64,000 nt of DNA from Pseudodonghicola flavimaris (GTDB lineage Bacteria > Pseudomonadota > Alphaproteobacteria > Rhodobacterales > Rhodobacteraceae): positions 328,659-392,658 of the forward strand of contig NZ_JASNJD010000002.1 in NCBI RefSeq assembly GCF_030164425.1, given 5' to 3'. The translations under genes were made by a program, and so were the position numbers. Below are positions 46,189 through 55,287 of the stretch, piece by piece. Position 1 is the first letter of the stretch; every line of letters begins with the position of its first letter. The notes under the pieces are model-generated. The model was not told the origin of the DNA. It was given only the letters and a program-made list of their open reading frames with translations, and searched no databases.

Positions 46189-47274
46189 ATGACCTTCAAA
46201 ACGCTCACAGCGACCGCGATTATCGCCCTGGGCACCGCGGCCGCGCAGGCCGAGGAAGTTCGCGTCTACAACTGGTCGGATTATATCGACGAAAGCCTGC
46301 TGACCAAATTCGAGGAAGAGACCGGCATCGATCTGGTCTATGACGTCTTCGACAGCAACGAAGTGCTGGAAACCAAGATGCTGGCCGGCGGCTCGGGCTA
46401 CGATGTGGTGGTGCCCACCGGCACTTTCCTGCAGCGCCAGATCGCCGCGGGCGCCTTCCAGAAGCTGGACAAGTCCAAGCTGCCGAACCTGAAGAACATG
46501 TGGGACGTGATCTCGTCGCGCACCGCCAAATACGACCCCGGCAATGACTACGCCATCAACTACATGTGGGGCACCACCGGTATCGGCGTGAATGTCGGCA
46601 AGGTTCAGGAAGTGCTGGGCGAAGACGCCCCGATCGACAGCTGGGACCTGGTCTTCAAGCCGGAGAACATGGAAAAGCTGGCCTCCTGCGGGGTCTATTT
46701 CCTCGACGCCCCGACCGAGATGATCCCGGCCGCGCTGAAATACATCGGCGAGGATCCCGATAGCCACGATCCCGATGTCATCGCCAAGGCCGAGCCGGTC
46801 TATATGGCGATCCGCCCCTACATCCAGAAATTCCACTCCTCCGAATACATCAACGCGCTGGCCAATGGCGACATCTGCGTCGCGGTCGGCTGGTCGGGTG
46901 ACGTGCTGCAGGCCCGCGACCGCGCGGCCGAGGCCGACAACGGTGTCGAAGTCGCCTATAACGCGCCGAAGGAAGGCGCCCAGATGTGGTTCGACATGAT
47001 GGCGATCCCCGCCGATGCGCCGAACCCCGACGGGGCCCACAAGTTCCTGAACTTCATCATGGACGCGCAGAACATGGCGGCGGCGTCGAACTACGTCTAT
47101 TACGCCAACGGCAACCTGGCCTCGCAAGAGTATCTGGAAGAGGACGTGATCGGCGATCCGGCCATCTACCCCTCGCCCGAGGCGCTGGACAACCTGTTCA
47201 CCACCACCCCCTATGACGCCAAGGTGCAGCGGGTCGTGACCCGGCTGTGGACCAAGATCAAATCGGGCACCTGA
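46189..47274 (+). CDS. potF: Polyamine-binding periplasmic protein PotF-like
   Basis: A 361-residue solute-binding protein with signal peptide (cleavage after AQA, residue 21) followed by EEVRVYNWSDYIDESLLTKF, the classic PotF/SpuD start. SGYDVVVPTGTFL and the NYMWGTTGIGVNVGKV segment are family features. It should bind putrescine or spermidine. I use the ATG at 46189; the open frame upstream crosses the promoter. A strong terminator follows, which may keep its mRNA more abundant than that of potGHI. Confidence 0.94.
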   Translation: MTFKTLTATAIIALGTAAAQAEEVRVYNWSDYIDESLLTKFEEETGIDLVYDVFDSNEVLETKMLAGGSGYDVVVPTGTFLQRQIAAGAFQKLDKSKLPNLKNMWDVISSRTAKYDPGNDYAINYMWGTTGIGVNVGKVQEVLGEDAPIDSWDLVFKPENMEKLASCGVYFLDAPTEMIPAALKYIGEDPDSHDPDVIAKAEPVYMAIRPYIQKFHSSEYINALANGDICVAVGWSGDVLQARDRAAEADNGVEVAYNAPKEGAQMWFDMMAIPADAPNPDGAHKFLNFIMDAQNMAAASNYVYYANGNLASQEYLEEDVIGDPAIYPSPEALDNLFTTTPYDAKVQRVVTRLWTKIKSGT

Positions 47275-47284
47275 CCCCGGTGCG

Positions 47285-47324
47285 ACGGCGGCCCCCCGAG
47301 ACCGGGGCCGCCGTTTTTGTTTTG
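47285..47324 (+). terminator. Terminator/attenuator between potF and potG
   Basis: ACGGCGGCCCC and GGGGCCGCCGT form a perfect 11-bp stem with an 8-base loop, followed by TTTTTGTTTT. It lies 10 bases after the potF stop, inside the operon, and so should set a high ratio of binding protein to permease. Confidence 0.9.
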
Positions 47325-47362
47325 CCGTTCTCCCAGTCCGGAACCAAACGGGGACCTCCACC

Positions 47363-48490
47363 TTGCACGCCACGACCTTTGCGCCCTGGGAAGACCCAGA
47401 GGCGAAACCGCTGATCCGGTTCCAGAACGTCACCAAGCGGTTCGGAACCTTCACCGCGATCGACAACCTGTCGCTGGATATCTACGAGCGTGAATTCTTC
47501 GCGCTTCTCGGCCCCTCGGGCTGCGGCAAGACGACGATGATGCGGATGCTGGGCGGGTTCGAGAACCCGACCGAGGGCCGGATCGAGCTGTCGGGACAGG
47601 ATATCTCCGGCGTGCCGCCGAACAAACGCGCGGTCAACATGATGTTCCAGTCCTACGCGCTGTTCCCGCATCTGTCCGTCTGGGACAATATCGCCTTTGG
47701 TCTGCGCCGCGACCGCATGCCCAAGATCGACCTGGAAAACCGCGTGGCCGAAATGCTCAAGCTGACGCGGCTGGAGAAATTCGCCAAGCGCAAGCCGCAT
47801 CAGATTTCCGGCGGACAGCGGCAACGGGTGGCGCTGGCACGCAGTTTGGCCAAGGCACCGAAACTTCTGTTGCTGGACGAACCCCTGGGCGCGCTCGACA
47901 AGAAGCTGCGCCAGGACACCCAGTTCGAGCTGATGGACATTCAGGAGAAGACCGGCACCACCTTCGTGATCGTCACCCACGACCAGGAAGAGGCGATGAC
48001 CGTCGCCTCCCGCGTGGCGGTGATGGACGAAGGCCGGCTGATGCAGGTCGCCACCCCCGATCGTATCTACGAGACCCCCGACAGCGTCTATGTCGCCGAC
48101 TTCATCGGCGACGTGAATATCATCGAGGGCACCGCCACCCCGGACGGCCAGGACACCTATCGCATCGACTGGGCCGAAGGGCAGGAGCCGATCAGGGCGA
48201 CCTCCGCCCATCCCTTCGCCACCGGCGACAGATGTTACCTTGCCATCCGCCCCGAGAAGGTGACCATCTCCGCCGACCGCCCCGAGGCGGCGATCAACGC
48301 GGTCAAGGGCAAGGTCCTGGACATCGCCTATCTCGGCAATATCTCCACCTATCACGTCGAGCTGCCCTCCGGCACCGTGATCAAGGCGCAGACCGCCAAC
48401 ACCCGCCGCATCTCACGCCGCAGTTTCACCTGGGAAGACAGCGTCTGGCTGTCCTGGACCGTCACCGGCGGCGTCCTTCTGGCGGAGTGA
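47363..48490 (+). CDS. potG: Polyamine ABC transporter ATPase
   Basis: A 375-residue ATPase with Walker A GPSGCGKTT, signature ISGGQRQRVALARSLAKAPK, Walker B LLLLDEPLGALDKKLR and a C-terminal TOBE domain, all of PotA/PotG type. The start is TTG at 47363 (MHATTFAPWEDPEAKPLIRF); no upstream in-frame ATG fits and GGGACC is a weak site. It overlaps nothing and lies 4 bases before potH. Confidence 0.93.
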   Translation: MHATTFAPWEDPEAKPLIRFQNVTKRFGTFTAIDNLSLDIYEREFFALLGPSGCGKTTMMRMLGGFENPTEGRIELSGQDISGVPPNKRAVNMMFQSYALFPHLSVWDNIAFGLRRDRMPKIDLENRVAEMLKLTRLEKFAKRKPHQISGGQRQRVALARSLAKAPKLLLLDEPLGALDKKLRQDTQFELMDIQEKTGTTFVIVTHDQEEAMTVASRVAVMDEGRLMQVATPDRIYETPDSVYVADFIGDVNIIEGTATPDGQDTYRIDWAEGQEPIRATSAHPFATGDRCYLAIRPEKVTISADRPEAAINAVKGKVLDIAYLGNISTYHVELPSGTVIKAQTANTRRISRRSFTWEDSVWLSWTVTGGVLLAE

Positions 48491-48494
48491 GCCC

Positions 48495-49385
48495 ATGCGC
48501 CGGTTCCTTCTGATCGCCATCCCCTACGCCTGGCTTCTGGCACTGTTCCTGGTGCCTTTCGTCATCGTCCTGAAAATCTCGCTCAGCGACACCGCGCTGG
48601 CGATCCCGCCCTATACTCCGACGCTGGATTTCGCCGGCGGCTGGGCCGGTCTGAAAAGCTTCTTCGCCGATCTCGATCTGGAGAACTTCGTCTGGCTGAC
48701 GCAGGACGATCTGTATTGGAAGGCCTATCTCTCCAGCCTGACGATCGCGCTGATTTCCACGGTGCTGACCCTGATGGTGGGCTATCCCATCGCCTACGGC
48801 ATGGCCCGCGCGCCCGAGGAATGGCGCGCCACGCTGATGATGCTGATCATCCTGCCGTTCTGGACCAGCTTTCTGATCCGGGTCTATTCTTGGATCGGCA
48901 TTCTCAGCCAGGAAGGCTTCCTGAACCAGTTCCTGCTGTGGACCGGCCTGATCAGCGAACCGCTGATCATCCTCAACACCAAGATCGCGGTCTATATCGG
49001 CATCGTCTACACCTACCTGCCCTTCATGATCCTGCCGATCTATGCCGCGCTGGACCGGCTGGACGAATCCCTGATCGAGGCGGCCGAGGATCTGGGCTGT
49101 TCGCGGCTCTCGGCCTTCTGGCTGGTGACCGTGCCGCTGTCGAAGAACGGCATCGTCGCGGGCTGTTTCCTGGTCTTCATCCCGGCGCTGGGTGAATTCG
49201 TGATCCCGTCTCTGCTGGGCGGATCGGGCACGCTGATGATCGGCAAGGTGTTGTGGGAGGAATTCTTCTCCAACCGAGACTGGCCGGTCGCCAGCGCCGT
49301 GGCCATCGTGCTGCTGCTGATCCTGGTGGTCCCCATCATGCTGTTCCAGCGCAACCAGCAAAAACAGGCGGAGGCCGAACAATGA
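48495..49385 (+). CDS. potH: Polyamine ABC transporter permease PotH-like
   Basis: A 296-residue permease with six helices, beginning MRRFLLIAIPYAWLLALFLV, with the binding-protein-dependent transport motif EAAEDLGCSRLSAFWLVTVP (about 195-214). It is the first of the two permeases, and shares ATGA with potI. Confidence 0.93.
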   Translation: MRRFLLIAIPYAWLLALFLVPFVIVLKISLSDTALAIPPYTPTLDFAGGWAGLKSFFADLDLENFVWLTQDDLYWKAYLSSLTIALISTVLTLMVGYPIAYGMARAPEEWRATLMMLIILPFWTSFLIRVYSWIGILSQEGFLNQFLLWTGLISEPLIILNTKIAVYIGIVYTYLPFMILPIYAALDRLDESLIEAAEDLGCSRLSAFWLVTVPLSKNGIVAGCFLVFIPALGEFVIPSLLGGSGTLMIGKVLWEEFFSNRDWPVASAVAIVLLLILVVPIMLFQRNQQKQAEAEQ

Positions 49386-50200
49386 GACGCCTGAGCTGGT
49401 TCAATACCGTGTCGCTGACGCTGGGCTTCGCCTTTCTCTACATCCCGATGGTGATCCTGATCATCTACAGCTTCAACGAAAGCAAGCTGGTGACGGTCTG
49501 GGCCGGGTTCTCCACCAAGTGGTACGGAGAACTGCTGCAGGACGAAGCCTTTCTCAGCGCCGCCTGGGTAACGCTTAAGGTCGCGGTCATGTCCTCGACC
49601 ATCGCCACCGTGCTGGGCACGATGGCCGCCTATGTCATGGTGCGCAGCGGCCGGTTCCTGGGCCGCACGCTGTTCTCCGGCATGATCTACGCGCCGCTGG
49701 TGATGCCGGAGGTGATCACCGGCCTGTCGCTGCTGCTGCTGTTCATCGGCATCGGGCTGGACCGTGGTGTCTTTACCATCGTGCTGGCGCATACCACCTT
49801 CGCGATGTGCTATGTCTCGGTGGTGGTCTCCTCTCGCCTCGTCACCTTCGACAAGTCGCTGGAGGAGGCCGCGCTCGATCTCGGCTGCACCCCGGCCGAA
49901 GCCTTCCGGCTGGTCACCCTGCCGATCATCGCGCCGGCAGTGATCTCCGGCTGGCTTCTGGCCTTCACCCTGTCGCTCGACGATCTGGTGATCGCCTCCT
50001 TCACCTCCGGCCCCTCGGCCACAACCCTGCCGATCAAGATCTTCTCCGCCGTGCGTCTGGGCGTCTCGCCCGAGATCAACGCGCTGTCGACGGTGATGAT
50101 CGGTATCGTGGCGATCGGCGTCATCACCGCCTCGCTCGTCACCAAGACTCAAAAGGTTCGTCAACAGCGCGACGAACAGGAAGCTGCACGCGCACAATAA
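49382..50200 (+). CDS. potI: Polyamine ABC transporter permease PotI-like
   Basis: A 272-residue permease with six helices and EAALDLGCTPAEAFRLVTLP as the ATPase-contact motif; SLDDLVIASFTSGPSATTLP is typical of PotI/PotC. The ATG at 49382 overlaps the potH stop. It is followed by the oxidase gene with a one-base overlap (TAATG). Confidence 0.93.
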   Translation: MRRLSWFNTVSLTLGFAFLYIPMVILIIYSFNESKLVTVWAGFSTKWYGELLQDEAFLSAAWVTLKVAVMSSTIATVLGTMAAYVMVRSGRFLGRTLFSGMIYAPLVMPEVITGLSLLLLFIGIGLDRGVFTIVLAHTTFAMCYVSVVVSSRLVTFDKSLEEAALDLGCTPAEAFRLVTLPIIAPAVISGWLLAFTLSLDDLVIASFTSGPSATTLPIKIFSAVRLGVSPEINALSTVMIGIVAIGVITASLVTKTQKVRQQRDEQEAARAQ

Positions 50201-51528
50201 TGAAACATATCTTCGGACGTTATGCCTATTCCGCCGGGCCGCGGGACGGGTGCTGGTGGGATGAGACCATCGCGGCCCCGGTCTGGCCCGAGGCCAGAGG
50301 CGATCTGACGGCGGATGTCGCCATCATCGGCGGCGGCTACACCGGTCTTTCCGCCGCCCTGCACCTGGCCGAGGCCGGCATAGATGTCGCCCTGGTCGAG
50401 GCCGAATACCCCGGCTGGGGCGCCTCCGGGCGCAACGGCGGCTTCTGCTGCGTCGGTGGTGCCAAGCTCAGCAGCGAGAAGATCGCCAAAGCCTACGGCG
50501 CCGATCAGGCGGCAGAGTTCCACCACGCCGAAATCGCCGCCATCGATCTGGTCGCAGATATCCTGAAGCGGTTCGACATCGACGCCGACACCCATTCCCA
50601 TGGCGAAACCCAGCTGGCCCATTCGCCCCGCGCCATGGAGCGGCTGCGCCAGCAGGCCAAAGGCGACCCCGACGCCATCCTGCACGGCCGTCAGGATCTG
50701 GCCGATCAGGGGATGCAGGCCAGCGGCCTGACCGGTCCCTTCCAGGGCGGGCTGACGGTGCGCCATGGCTTCGGGCTGAACCCGCGCAAATATGTCCTCG
50801 GCCTGGCAAGGGCTGCGGCCGGCGCCGGTGCCCGGATCTATCAGAACAGCCCCGCGGGCCGGATCACCCGACAGGGCGGCCGCAACGTGATCGCCCTGCC
50901 ACACGGCAGCCTCAGCGCCGAAACCGTGCTGATCTGCACCAATGGCTATTCCAGCGACGATCTGCCGGACTGGCTGGCCGGCCGCTATATCCCGGCGCAA
51001 TCCACCGCACTGGTCACCCGGCCACTGACGGAGGAGGAGCTGGCGGCGCAGGGCTGGACCAGCGATCAGATGGCCTATGACACCCGCCACCTGCTGCATT
51101 ACTTCCGGCTGATGCCGGACCGGCGGTTCCTGTTCGGCATGCGCGGCGGACTGACCTCCACCCCCGGGTCGGAGACCGGATCGCGCGCCCGGGTGCGGCG
51201 CGATTTCGAAACCATGTTCCCCGCCTGGGCCCATGTCGAAAGCCGCCACAGCTGGTCTGGCATGGTCTGCGTCTCGCGCAACCAGATCCCCTTTACCGGG
51301 CCAGTGCCGGGAATGCCGGGGGTCTTCGCCGGGCTCGCCTATCACGGCAATGGCGTCGCGATGGGAAGCTATGCCGGCAGCCTGCTGGCCGCGCTGGCCC
51401 AGGGCCACCGCCCCGACAGCCCCTATCCCGGGTTCATGGGCCGGCCGATGGGCCGCTTTCCCTTCGGTCGCTTCCGCCGCATCGTGATGCCGCCGGCCTA
51501 TCTGGCGTTCCGCGTCAAGGATCTCTGA
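50200..51528 (+). CDS. Gamma-glutamylputrescine oxidase-like FAD enzyme (PuuB-like)
   Basis: A 442-residue DAO-family flavoprotein with FAD motif AIIGGGYTGLSAALHLAEAG (about 41-60) and the PuuB-type GASGRNGGFCCVGG and SWSGMVCVSRNQIPFTG segments. Translational coupling to potI ties it to polyamine use. It may oxidise gamma-glutamylputrescine or a polyamine directly; the glutamylating enzyme PuuA is not in this window. Its last 31 bases overlap the convergent kinase gene. Confidence 0.88.
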   Translation: MKHIFGRYAYSAGPRDGCWWDETIAAPVWPEARGDLTADVAIIGGGYTGLSAALHLAEAGIDVALVEAEYPGWGASGRNGGFCCVGGAKLSSEKIAKAYGADQAAEFHHAEIAAIDLVADILKRFDIDADTHSHGETQLAHSPRAMERLRQQAKGDPDAILHGRQDLADQGMQASGLTGPFQGGLTVRHGFGLNPRKYVLGLARAAAGAGARIYQNSPAGRITRQGGRNVIALPHGSLSAETVLICTNGYSSDDLPDWLAGRYIPAQSTALVTRPLTEEELAAQGWTSDQMAYDTRHLLHYFRLMPDRRFLFGMRGGLTSTPGSETGSRARVRRDFETMFPAWAHVESRHSWSGMVCVSRNQIPFTGPVPGMPGVFAGLAYHGNGVAMGSYAGSLLAALAQGHRPDSPYPGFMGRPMGRFPFGRFRRIVMPPAYLAFRVKDL

Positions 51529-52457
51529 AGCGCTGCGCGTTCCAGTGCCAGACCCGCGCCATAGGGGGTCTGGCCGCGCCCGGCCTGCAGCTGGCAATAG
51601 GCCGCCATCCGCCAGTGAAACCAGGGCAGGAGCGCGTTCAGGCGGGCAACGACCCGCCGGTCGGGATAGGCGGCGAGACAGGCCGCCTCCTCCGCCGGGC
51701 TGAGCGGGGCACCCCGATAGATCAGCTGCATCGCCGGCGACAGGAAGATCGCCAGATCGGCGGCCGGATCGCCCAGCGCCGGGCACTGCCAGTCGATCAG
51801 TGCAGCGCCCTCTGGCCCCAGGACGATATTGCCCGGCACCGGATCGCCGTGGATCAGCGCGGGTGCCACCTCCGCCACCCGCCCCGGCGGCTCCAGCCCC
51901 GCCAGCCCGCCATCCTCGGGGCAAAGCGCCAGCAGCGCCCGGGTCTGGCGCACCAGCGCGGCGCTGCCCCGGGGGCCGGCCGGCAGATCGGGCCGCGGCT
52001 GGCGATGCAAGTGGCCCAGCAGTCGTGCCACCTGCCCGGCACCGGCGGTCCAGCCGGCGCCGGGCAGGTGGCGGTAAAGCACCCAAGAGAGAGGCCCGTC
52101 GACCCGCTCCGCCACCAGTTCCGGCGCCAGCCCGGTCCGCTGCAGCGCCCGCAGCGCGGCAACCTCACGCCCGGCGTCATTGGCGAAAAGTGGCGTCGCC
52201 GCGCCGGGATCATAGAGCTTGAGAACCAGCGCCCCCACCGGCCCCGGCACCTGCCAGACCAGGTTCGATCGCCCGCCAGACAGCATCCGCACCGGTCCCG
52301 GCACGATCAGCCCGCGCTGACGCAGCTCGCCGATCAGCTCCGGCGGGGGCGGGATATGTCTCTGGACGGTCAGGATGCGCTCCGGTTGCGGGGCCGGCAG
52401 CGTGGCGCGGATCGGCCCCGGCCGCAAGCCCCGGGGTCCCGATGCCCGCCCCCACAA
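51498..52457 (-). CDS. Aminoglycoside phosphotransferase-fold kinase (choline kinase-like)
   Basis: A product of up to 319 residues with the APH kinase core: N-lobe GGRSNLVWQV, catalytic LIHGDPVPGNIVL (His-Gly-Asp) and metal Asp in ALIDWQCPALGDPAADLA. Substrate could be a sugar, choline or ethanolamine; not aminoglycoside resistance by default. The start is unclear: the frame opens with TTG at 52457, and the first 30 residues look non-homologous; an internal start near residue 31-58 is possible. The gene is convergent with, and overlaps, the PuuB-like gene. Confidence 0.7.
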   Translation of the reverse strand: MWGRASGPRGLRPGPIRATLPAPQPERILTVQRHIPPPPELIGELRQRGLIVPGPVRMLSGGRSNLVWQVPGPVGALVLKLYDPGAATPLFANDAGREVAALRALQRTGLAPELVAERVDGPLSWVLYRHLPGAGWTAGAGQVARLLGHLHRQPRPDLPAGPRGSAALVRQTRALLALCPEDGGLAGLEPPGRVAEVAPALIHGDPVPGNIVLGPEGAALIDWQCPALGDPAADLAIFLSPAMQLIYRGAPLSPAEEAACLAAYPDRRVVARLNALLPWFHWRMAAYCQLQAGRGQTPYGAGLALERAALQRSLTRNAR

Positions 52458-52539
52458 CCGCCCGGCCAGTTGAGTTTGGCCGGCAAACCTCCTATTTCCG
52501 GCGGGACCCTATGGCGTTTTCCGATCTAAGGACCCCGAC

Positions 52540-53154
52540 GTGGCAAATCATCTCTATCAGAACGACCTGCCAGACGGACTCGATCTCGGGCCGGTGGTCG
52601 CCATCGACTGCGAGACCATGGGGCTGAATCCACATCGCGACCGGCTTTGCGTGATCCAGATGTCGGGCGGCGACGGCAACGCCCATATCGTGCAGGTGGC
52701 CAAGGGCCAGACCGAAGCGCCGAACATCTGCCGCATGCTGACCGATCCAGAGGTGCTGAAGCTGTTTCACTACGGCCGCTTCGACATCGCCGCCATGTAC
52801 AACGCCTTCGGTGCGCTGGCCGCGCCGGTCTATTGCACCAAGATCGCCAGCCGGCTGGTGCGCACCTATACCGACCGCCACGGGCTGAAGAACCTGACCT
52901 CAGAACTGATCGGCGTCGATATCTCCAAACAGCAGCAGATGAGCGATTGGGGCGCCGAAACCCTGACCGCCGCGCAGCTGGATTACGCCGCCTCGGACGT
53001 GCTCTATCTCCACCGCCTGCGCCAGGAGCTGAACAAGCGCCTCGCCCGCGAGGGGCGGAGCGAAATCGCCCAGGCCTGTTTCGACTTCCTCCCCCACCGC
53101 TCGCTTCTCGATCTCGAAGGCTGGCCCGAAACCGATATCTTCGCCCACTCATGA
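52540..53154 (+). CDS. rnd: Ribonuclease D (short form)
   Basis: A 204-residue 3'-5' exoribonuclease with the DEDD residues in VAIDCETMGL, LFHYGRFDIAAMY and LDYAASDVLYLHRL. It lacks the HRDC domains of E. coli RNase D (375), as is usual in alphaproteobacteria. It starts at GTG 52540 with AAGGA upstream. It overlaps kdsD as ATGA, so the RNase is the first gene of the LPS-export run. Confidence 0.9.
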   Translation: MANHLYQNDLPDGLDLGPVVAIDCETMGLNPHRDRLCVIQMSGGDGNAHIVQVAKGQTEAPNICRMLTDPEVLKLFHYGRFDIAAMYNAFGALAAPVYCTKIASRLVRTYTDRHGLKNLTSELIGVDISKQQQMSDWGAETLTAAQLDYAASDVLYLHRLRQELNKRLAREGRSEIAQACFDFLPHRSLLDLEGWPETDIFAHS

Positions 53155-54119
53155 CCGACGCAGAAACCTTCCTCGCCACCGCGCGCCAGGTCGTCACCGA
53201 CGAGGCCCGCGCATTGGACGTTCTGGCCGCGGCGCTGGACGACAAATTCGTCCGCGCGCTGACCCTGATCCTCAGCGCCAAGGGCCGGATCATCATCAGC
53301 GGCATCGGCAAATCCGGCCACATCGGCCGCAAGATCGCCGCCACGCTCGCCTCCACCGGCACGCCGGCGCAATTCGTCCACCCGGCCGAGGCCAGCCATG
53401 GCGATCTCGGCATGATCTCTCGGGGCGATGTGGTTCTGGCGATTTCCAATTCCGGCGAGGCACCGGAGCTGGCCAATCTGGTCGCCTACACCCGCCGTTT
53501 CGACATCCCGCTGATCGGCCTGTCCAGCCGGCCGGACAGCACGCTGATGACCCAGGCCGACGAACATCTGCTGATCCCGAACCAGGGAGAGGCCTGCGGT
53601 TTCGGCATGGTGCCGACGATCTCCACCACGCTGACCCTGGCGATGGGCGACGCGCTGGCTGTCGCGCTGATGAAGTACCGTCATTTCGGACCGGAGAATT
53701 TCCGCGACTTCCACCCCGGCGGCAAGCTGGGCGCACAGCTGTCCAAGGTGCGCGACCTGATGCACAGCGGCGACGCGCTGCCGCTGGTCGCCGCAGATAC
53801 CGCGATGAGCGACGTGCTTCTGGAAATCAGCCGCAAGAGCTTTGGCGTGGTCGGCGTCACCGATCCAGAGGGCGCGCTGATCGGTATCATCACCGATGGC
53901 GACCTGCGCCGCCACATGGAGGGGCTGATGCAGCATACCGCGGCCGAGGTGATGACCGCCGATCCCACCACCATCGGCCCTGACGCGCTGGCCGAAACCG
54001 CGGTGGCGGTGATGAACCGGCGCAAGATCACCTGCCTGTTCGTCGTCGATCCAGAAGGCTCGCGCCGGGTCACCGGACTTCTGCATATCCACGACTGCCT
54101 GCGCGCCGGCCTGGGCTGA
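53151..54119 (+). CDS. kdsD: Arabinose-5-phosphate isomerase
   Basis: KdsD makes arabinose 5-phosphate for Kdo synthesis. The 322-residue product has an N-terminal SIS domain (GIGKSGHIGRKIAATLASTG; SNSGEAPELANL) and two CBS domains (about 205-322). The chosen ATG at 53151 gives the usual N-terminus MTDAETFLATARQVV; a frame starting within rnd is a shadow. It is followed by lptC after 66 bases. Confidence 0.93.
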   Translation: MTDAETFLATARQVVTDEARALDVLAAALDDKFVRALTLILSAKGRIIISGIGKSGHIGRKIAATLASTGTPAQFVHPAEASHGDLGMISRGDVVLAISNSGEAPELANLVAYTRRFDIPLIGLSSRPDSTLMTQADEHLLIPNQGEACGFGMVPTISTTLTLAMGDALAVALMKYRHFGPENFRDFHPGGKLGAQLSKVRDLMHSGDALPLVAADTAMSDVLLEISRKSFGVVGVTDPEGALIGIITDGDLRRHMEGLMQHTAAEVMTADPTTIGPDALAETAVAVMNRRKITCLFVVDPEGSRRVTGLLHIHDCLRAGLG

Positions 54120-54125
54120 GGTTTA

Positions 54126-54149
54126 GACTGGGGTTTGGACTGGGGTTTG
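54126..54149 (+). repeat. Two tandem 12-base repeats between kdsD and lptC
   Basis: GACTGGGGTTTG occurs twice in direct succession, flanked by partial copies (GGTTTA before, GCCTGAG after). It may be a slippage product; no function is suggested. Confidence 0.7.
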
Positions 54150-54185
54150 GCCTGAGATCGGGACCGAGCCGGAAAGGGAACCGCA

Positions 54186-54788
54186 ATGGACCGTCATTCA
54201 CGACTGGTCACCTACTTCAAGGTCATCCTGCCACTGGCGGCGCTGGTGCTGCTGTCGACGCTGTTTCTGCTGTCGCGCGGCACCACCCCCACCGCCACCG
54301 TGCCCTTCGCCCAGAAGGACATGGAGGAGCGCATGCGTGGTCAGCAGATCACCGGCCCGTTCTTCTCCGGGATCACCGATGGCGGCGACGAGATCACCGT
54401 CAGCGCCAGTGTCGCCCATCCCGCCGGCGATGGCGGCATGGCCGATGCCCAGGACCTGCGCGCCCATATGACCCTGTCCAAGGGCGGCGATATCCGGCTG
54501 GAAGCCGCGACCGGCAGCCTGGACATCGCCGGAGATCAGGCCCGGTTCGAAGGCGACGTGAAGATCACCACCTCCACCGGCTACACGGTGACGACCGATC
54601 ATCTCGACGCCGGTATCGGCACCCTGTCGGCCCGCACCCCGGGCGCGGTTCAGGCCAGCGGCCCGTTTGGCGATTTCACCGCCGGGCAGATGCAGATCGG
54701 CGCAAAAAACAAGGACGCCCCTGTCCATATGCTTTTCACCAAGGGCGTAAAGCTGATATACGACCCGCAACAGTCCCGGGATGAGTAA
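54186..54788 (+). CDS. lptC: LPS export protein LptC
   Basis: LptC bridges the inner-membrane LptBFG transporter and periplasmic LptA. The 200-residue product has one N-terminal transmembrane helix (FKVILPLAALVLLSTLFLL, about 11-29) and a beta-rich periplasmic domain (FEGDVKITTSTGYTVTTDHL). It overlaps lptA by 8 bases. Sequence similarity is low in this family, so position carries weight. Confidence 0.9.
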   Translation: MDRHSRLVTYFKVILPLAALVLLSTLFLLSRGTTPTATVPFAQKDMEERMRGQQITGPFFSGITDGGDEITVSASVAHPAGDGGMADAQDLRAHMTLSKGGDIRLEAATGSLDIAGDQARFEGDVKITTSTGYTVTTDHLDAGIGTLSARTPGAVQASGPFGDFTAGQMQIGAKNKDAPVHMLFTKGVKLIYDPQQSRDE

Positions 54789-55287
54789 CGTGCGCCATCT
54801 TCGCCTTCTTTTTCTGACCGTTACGCTGCTGTTTGGCGCCGGCGCGCTGGCCGCGCAGGAGGTCCCCGTCGCCTTCGGCAAGAGCCGGACCGACAGCTCT
54901 GCCCCGGTCGAGGTGACCGCCGACAATCTGGACGTCAATCAGGCCGACGGCTCGGCAGAGTTCACCGGCGACGTTCTGGTGGTGCAGGGCGCCATGCGGA
55001 TGACCGCCAACCGCGTCTTTGTCGTCTATGACCGCGCCCAGAGCCGGATCGAGCGGCTGGAGGCCACCGGCGATGTGCTGCTGGTCAGCGGCGACGATGC
55101 CGCCGAGGCGGAGCGCGCCGATTACAGCATCGACAGCGGCACCATTGTGATGACCGGAAATGTCCTGCTGAGCCAGGGGCCCAGTGTGCTCAGCTCGCAG
55201 AAAATGACCGTCGATCTCGACAGCGGCACCGCCCGCATGGCCGGTCGGGTGAAAACGATCCTGAATCAGGACAGCGACGACGAATGA
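54781..55287 (+). CDS. lptA: LPS export protein LptA
   Basis: LptA forms the periplasmic bridge for LPS. The 168-residue product has a signal peptide (cleavage after ALAA, about residue 22) and the OstA-type beta-jellyroll (VEVTADNLDVNQADGSAEFT, GDVLVVQGAMRMTANRVFVV). It sits between lptC and lptB with an ATGA overlap to the latter. Confidence 0.93.
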   Translation: MSNVRHLRLLFLTVTLLFGAGALAAQEVPVAFGKSRTDSSAPVEVTADNLDVNQADGSAEFTGDVLVVQGAMRMTANRVFVVYDRAQSRIERLEATGDVLLVSGDDAAEAERADYSIDSGTIVMTGNVLLSQGPSVLSSQKMTVDLDSGTARMAGRVKTILNQDSDDE

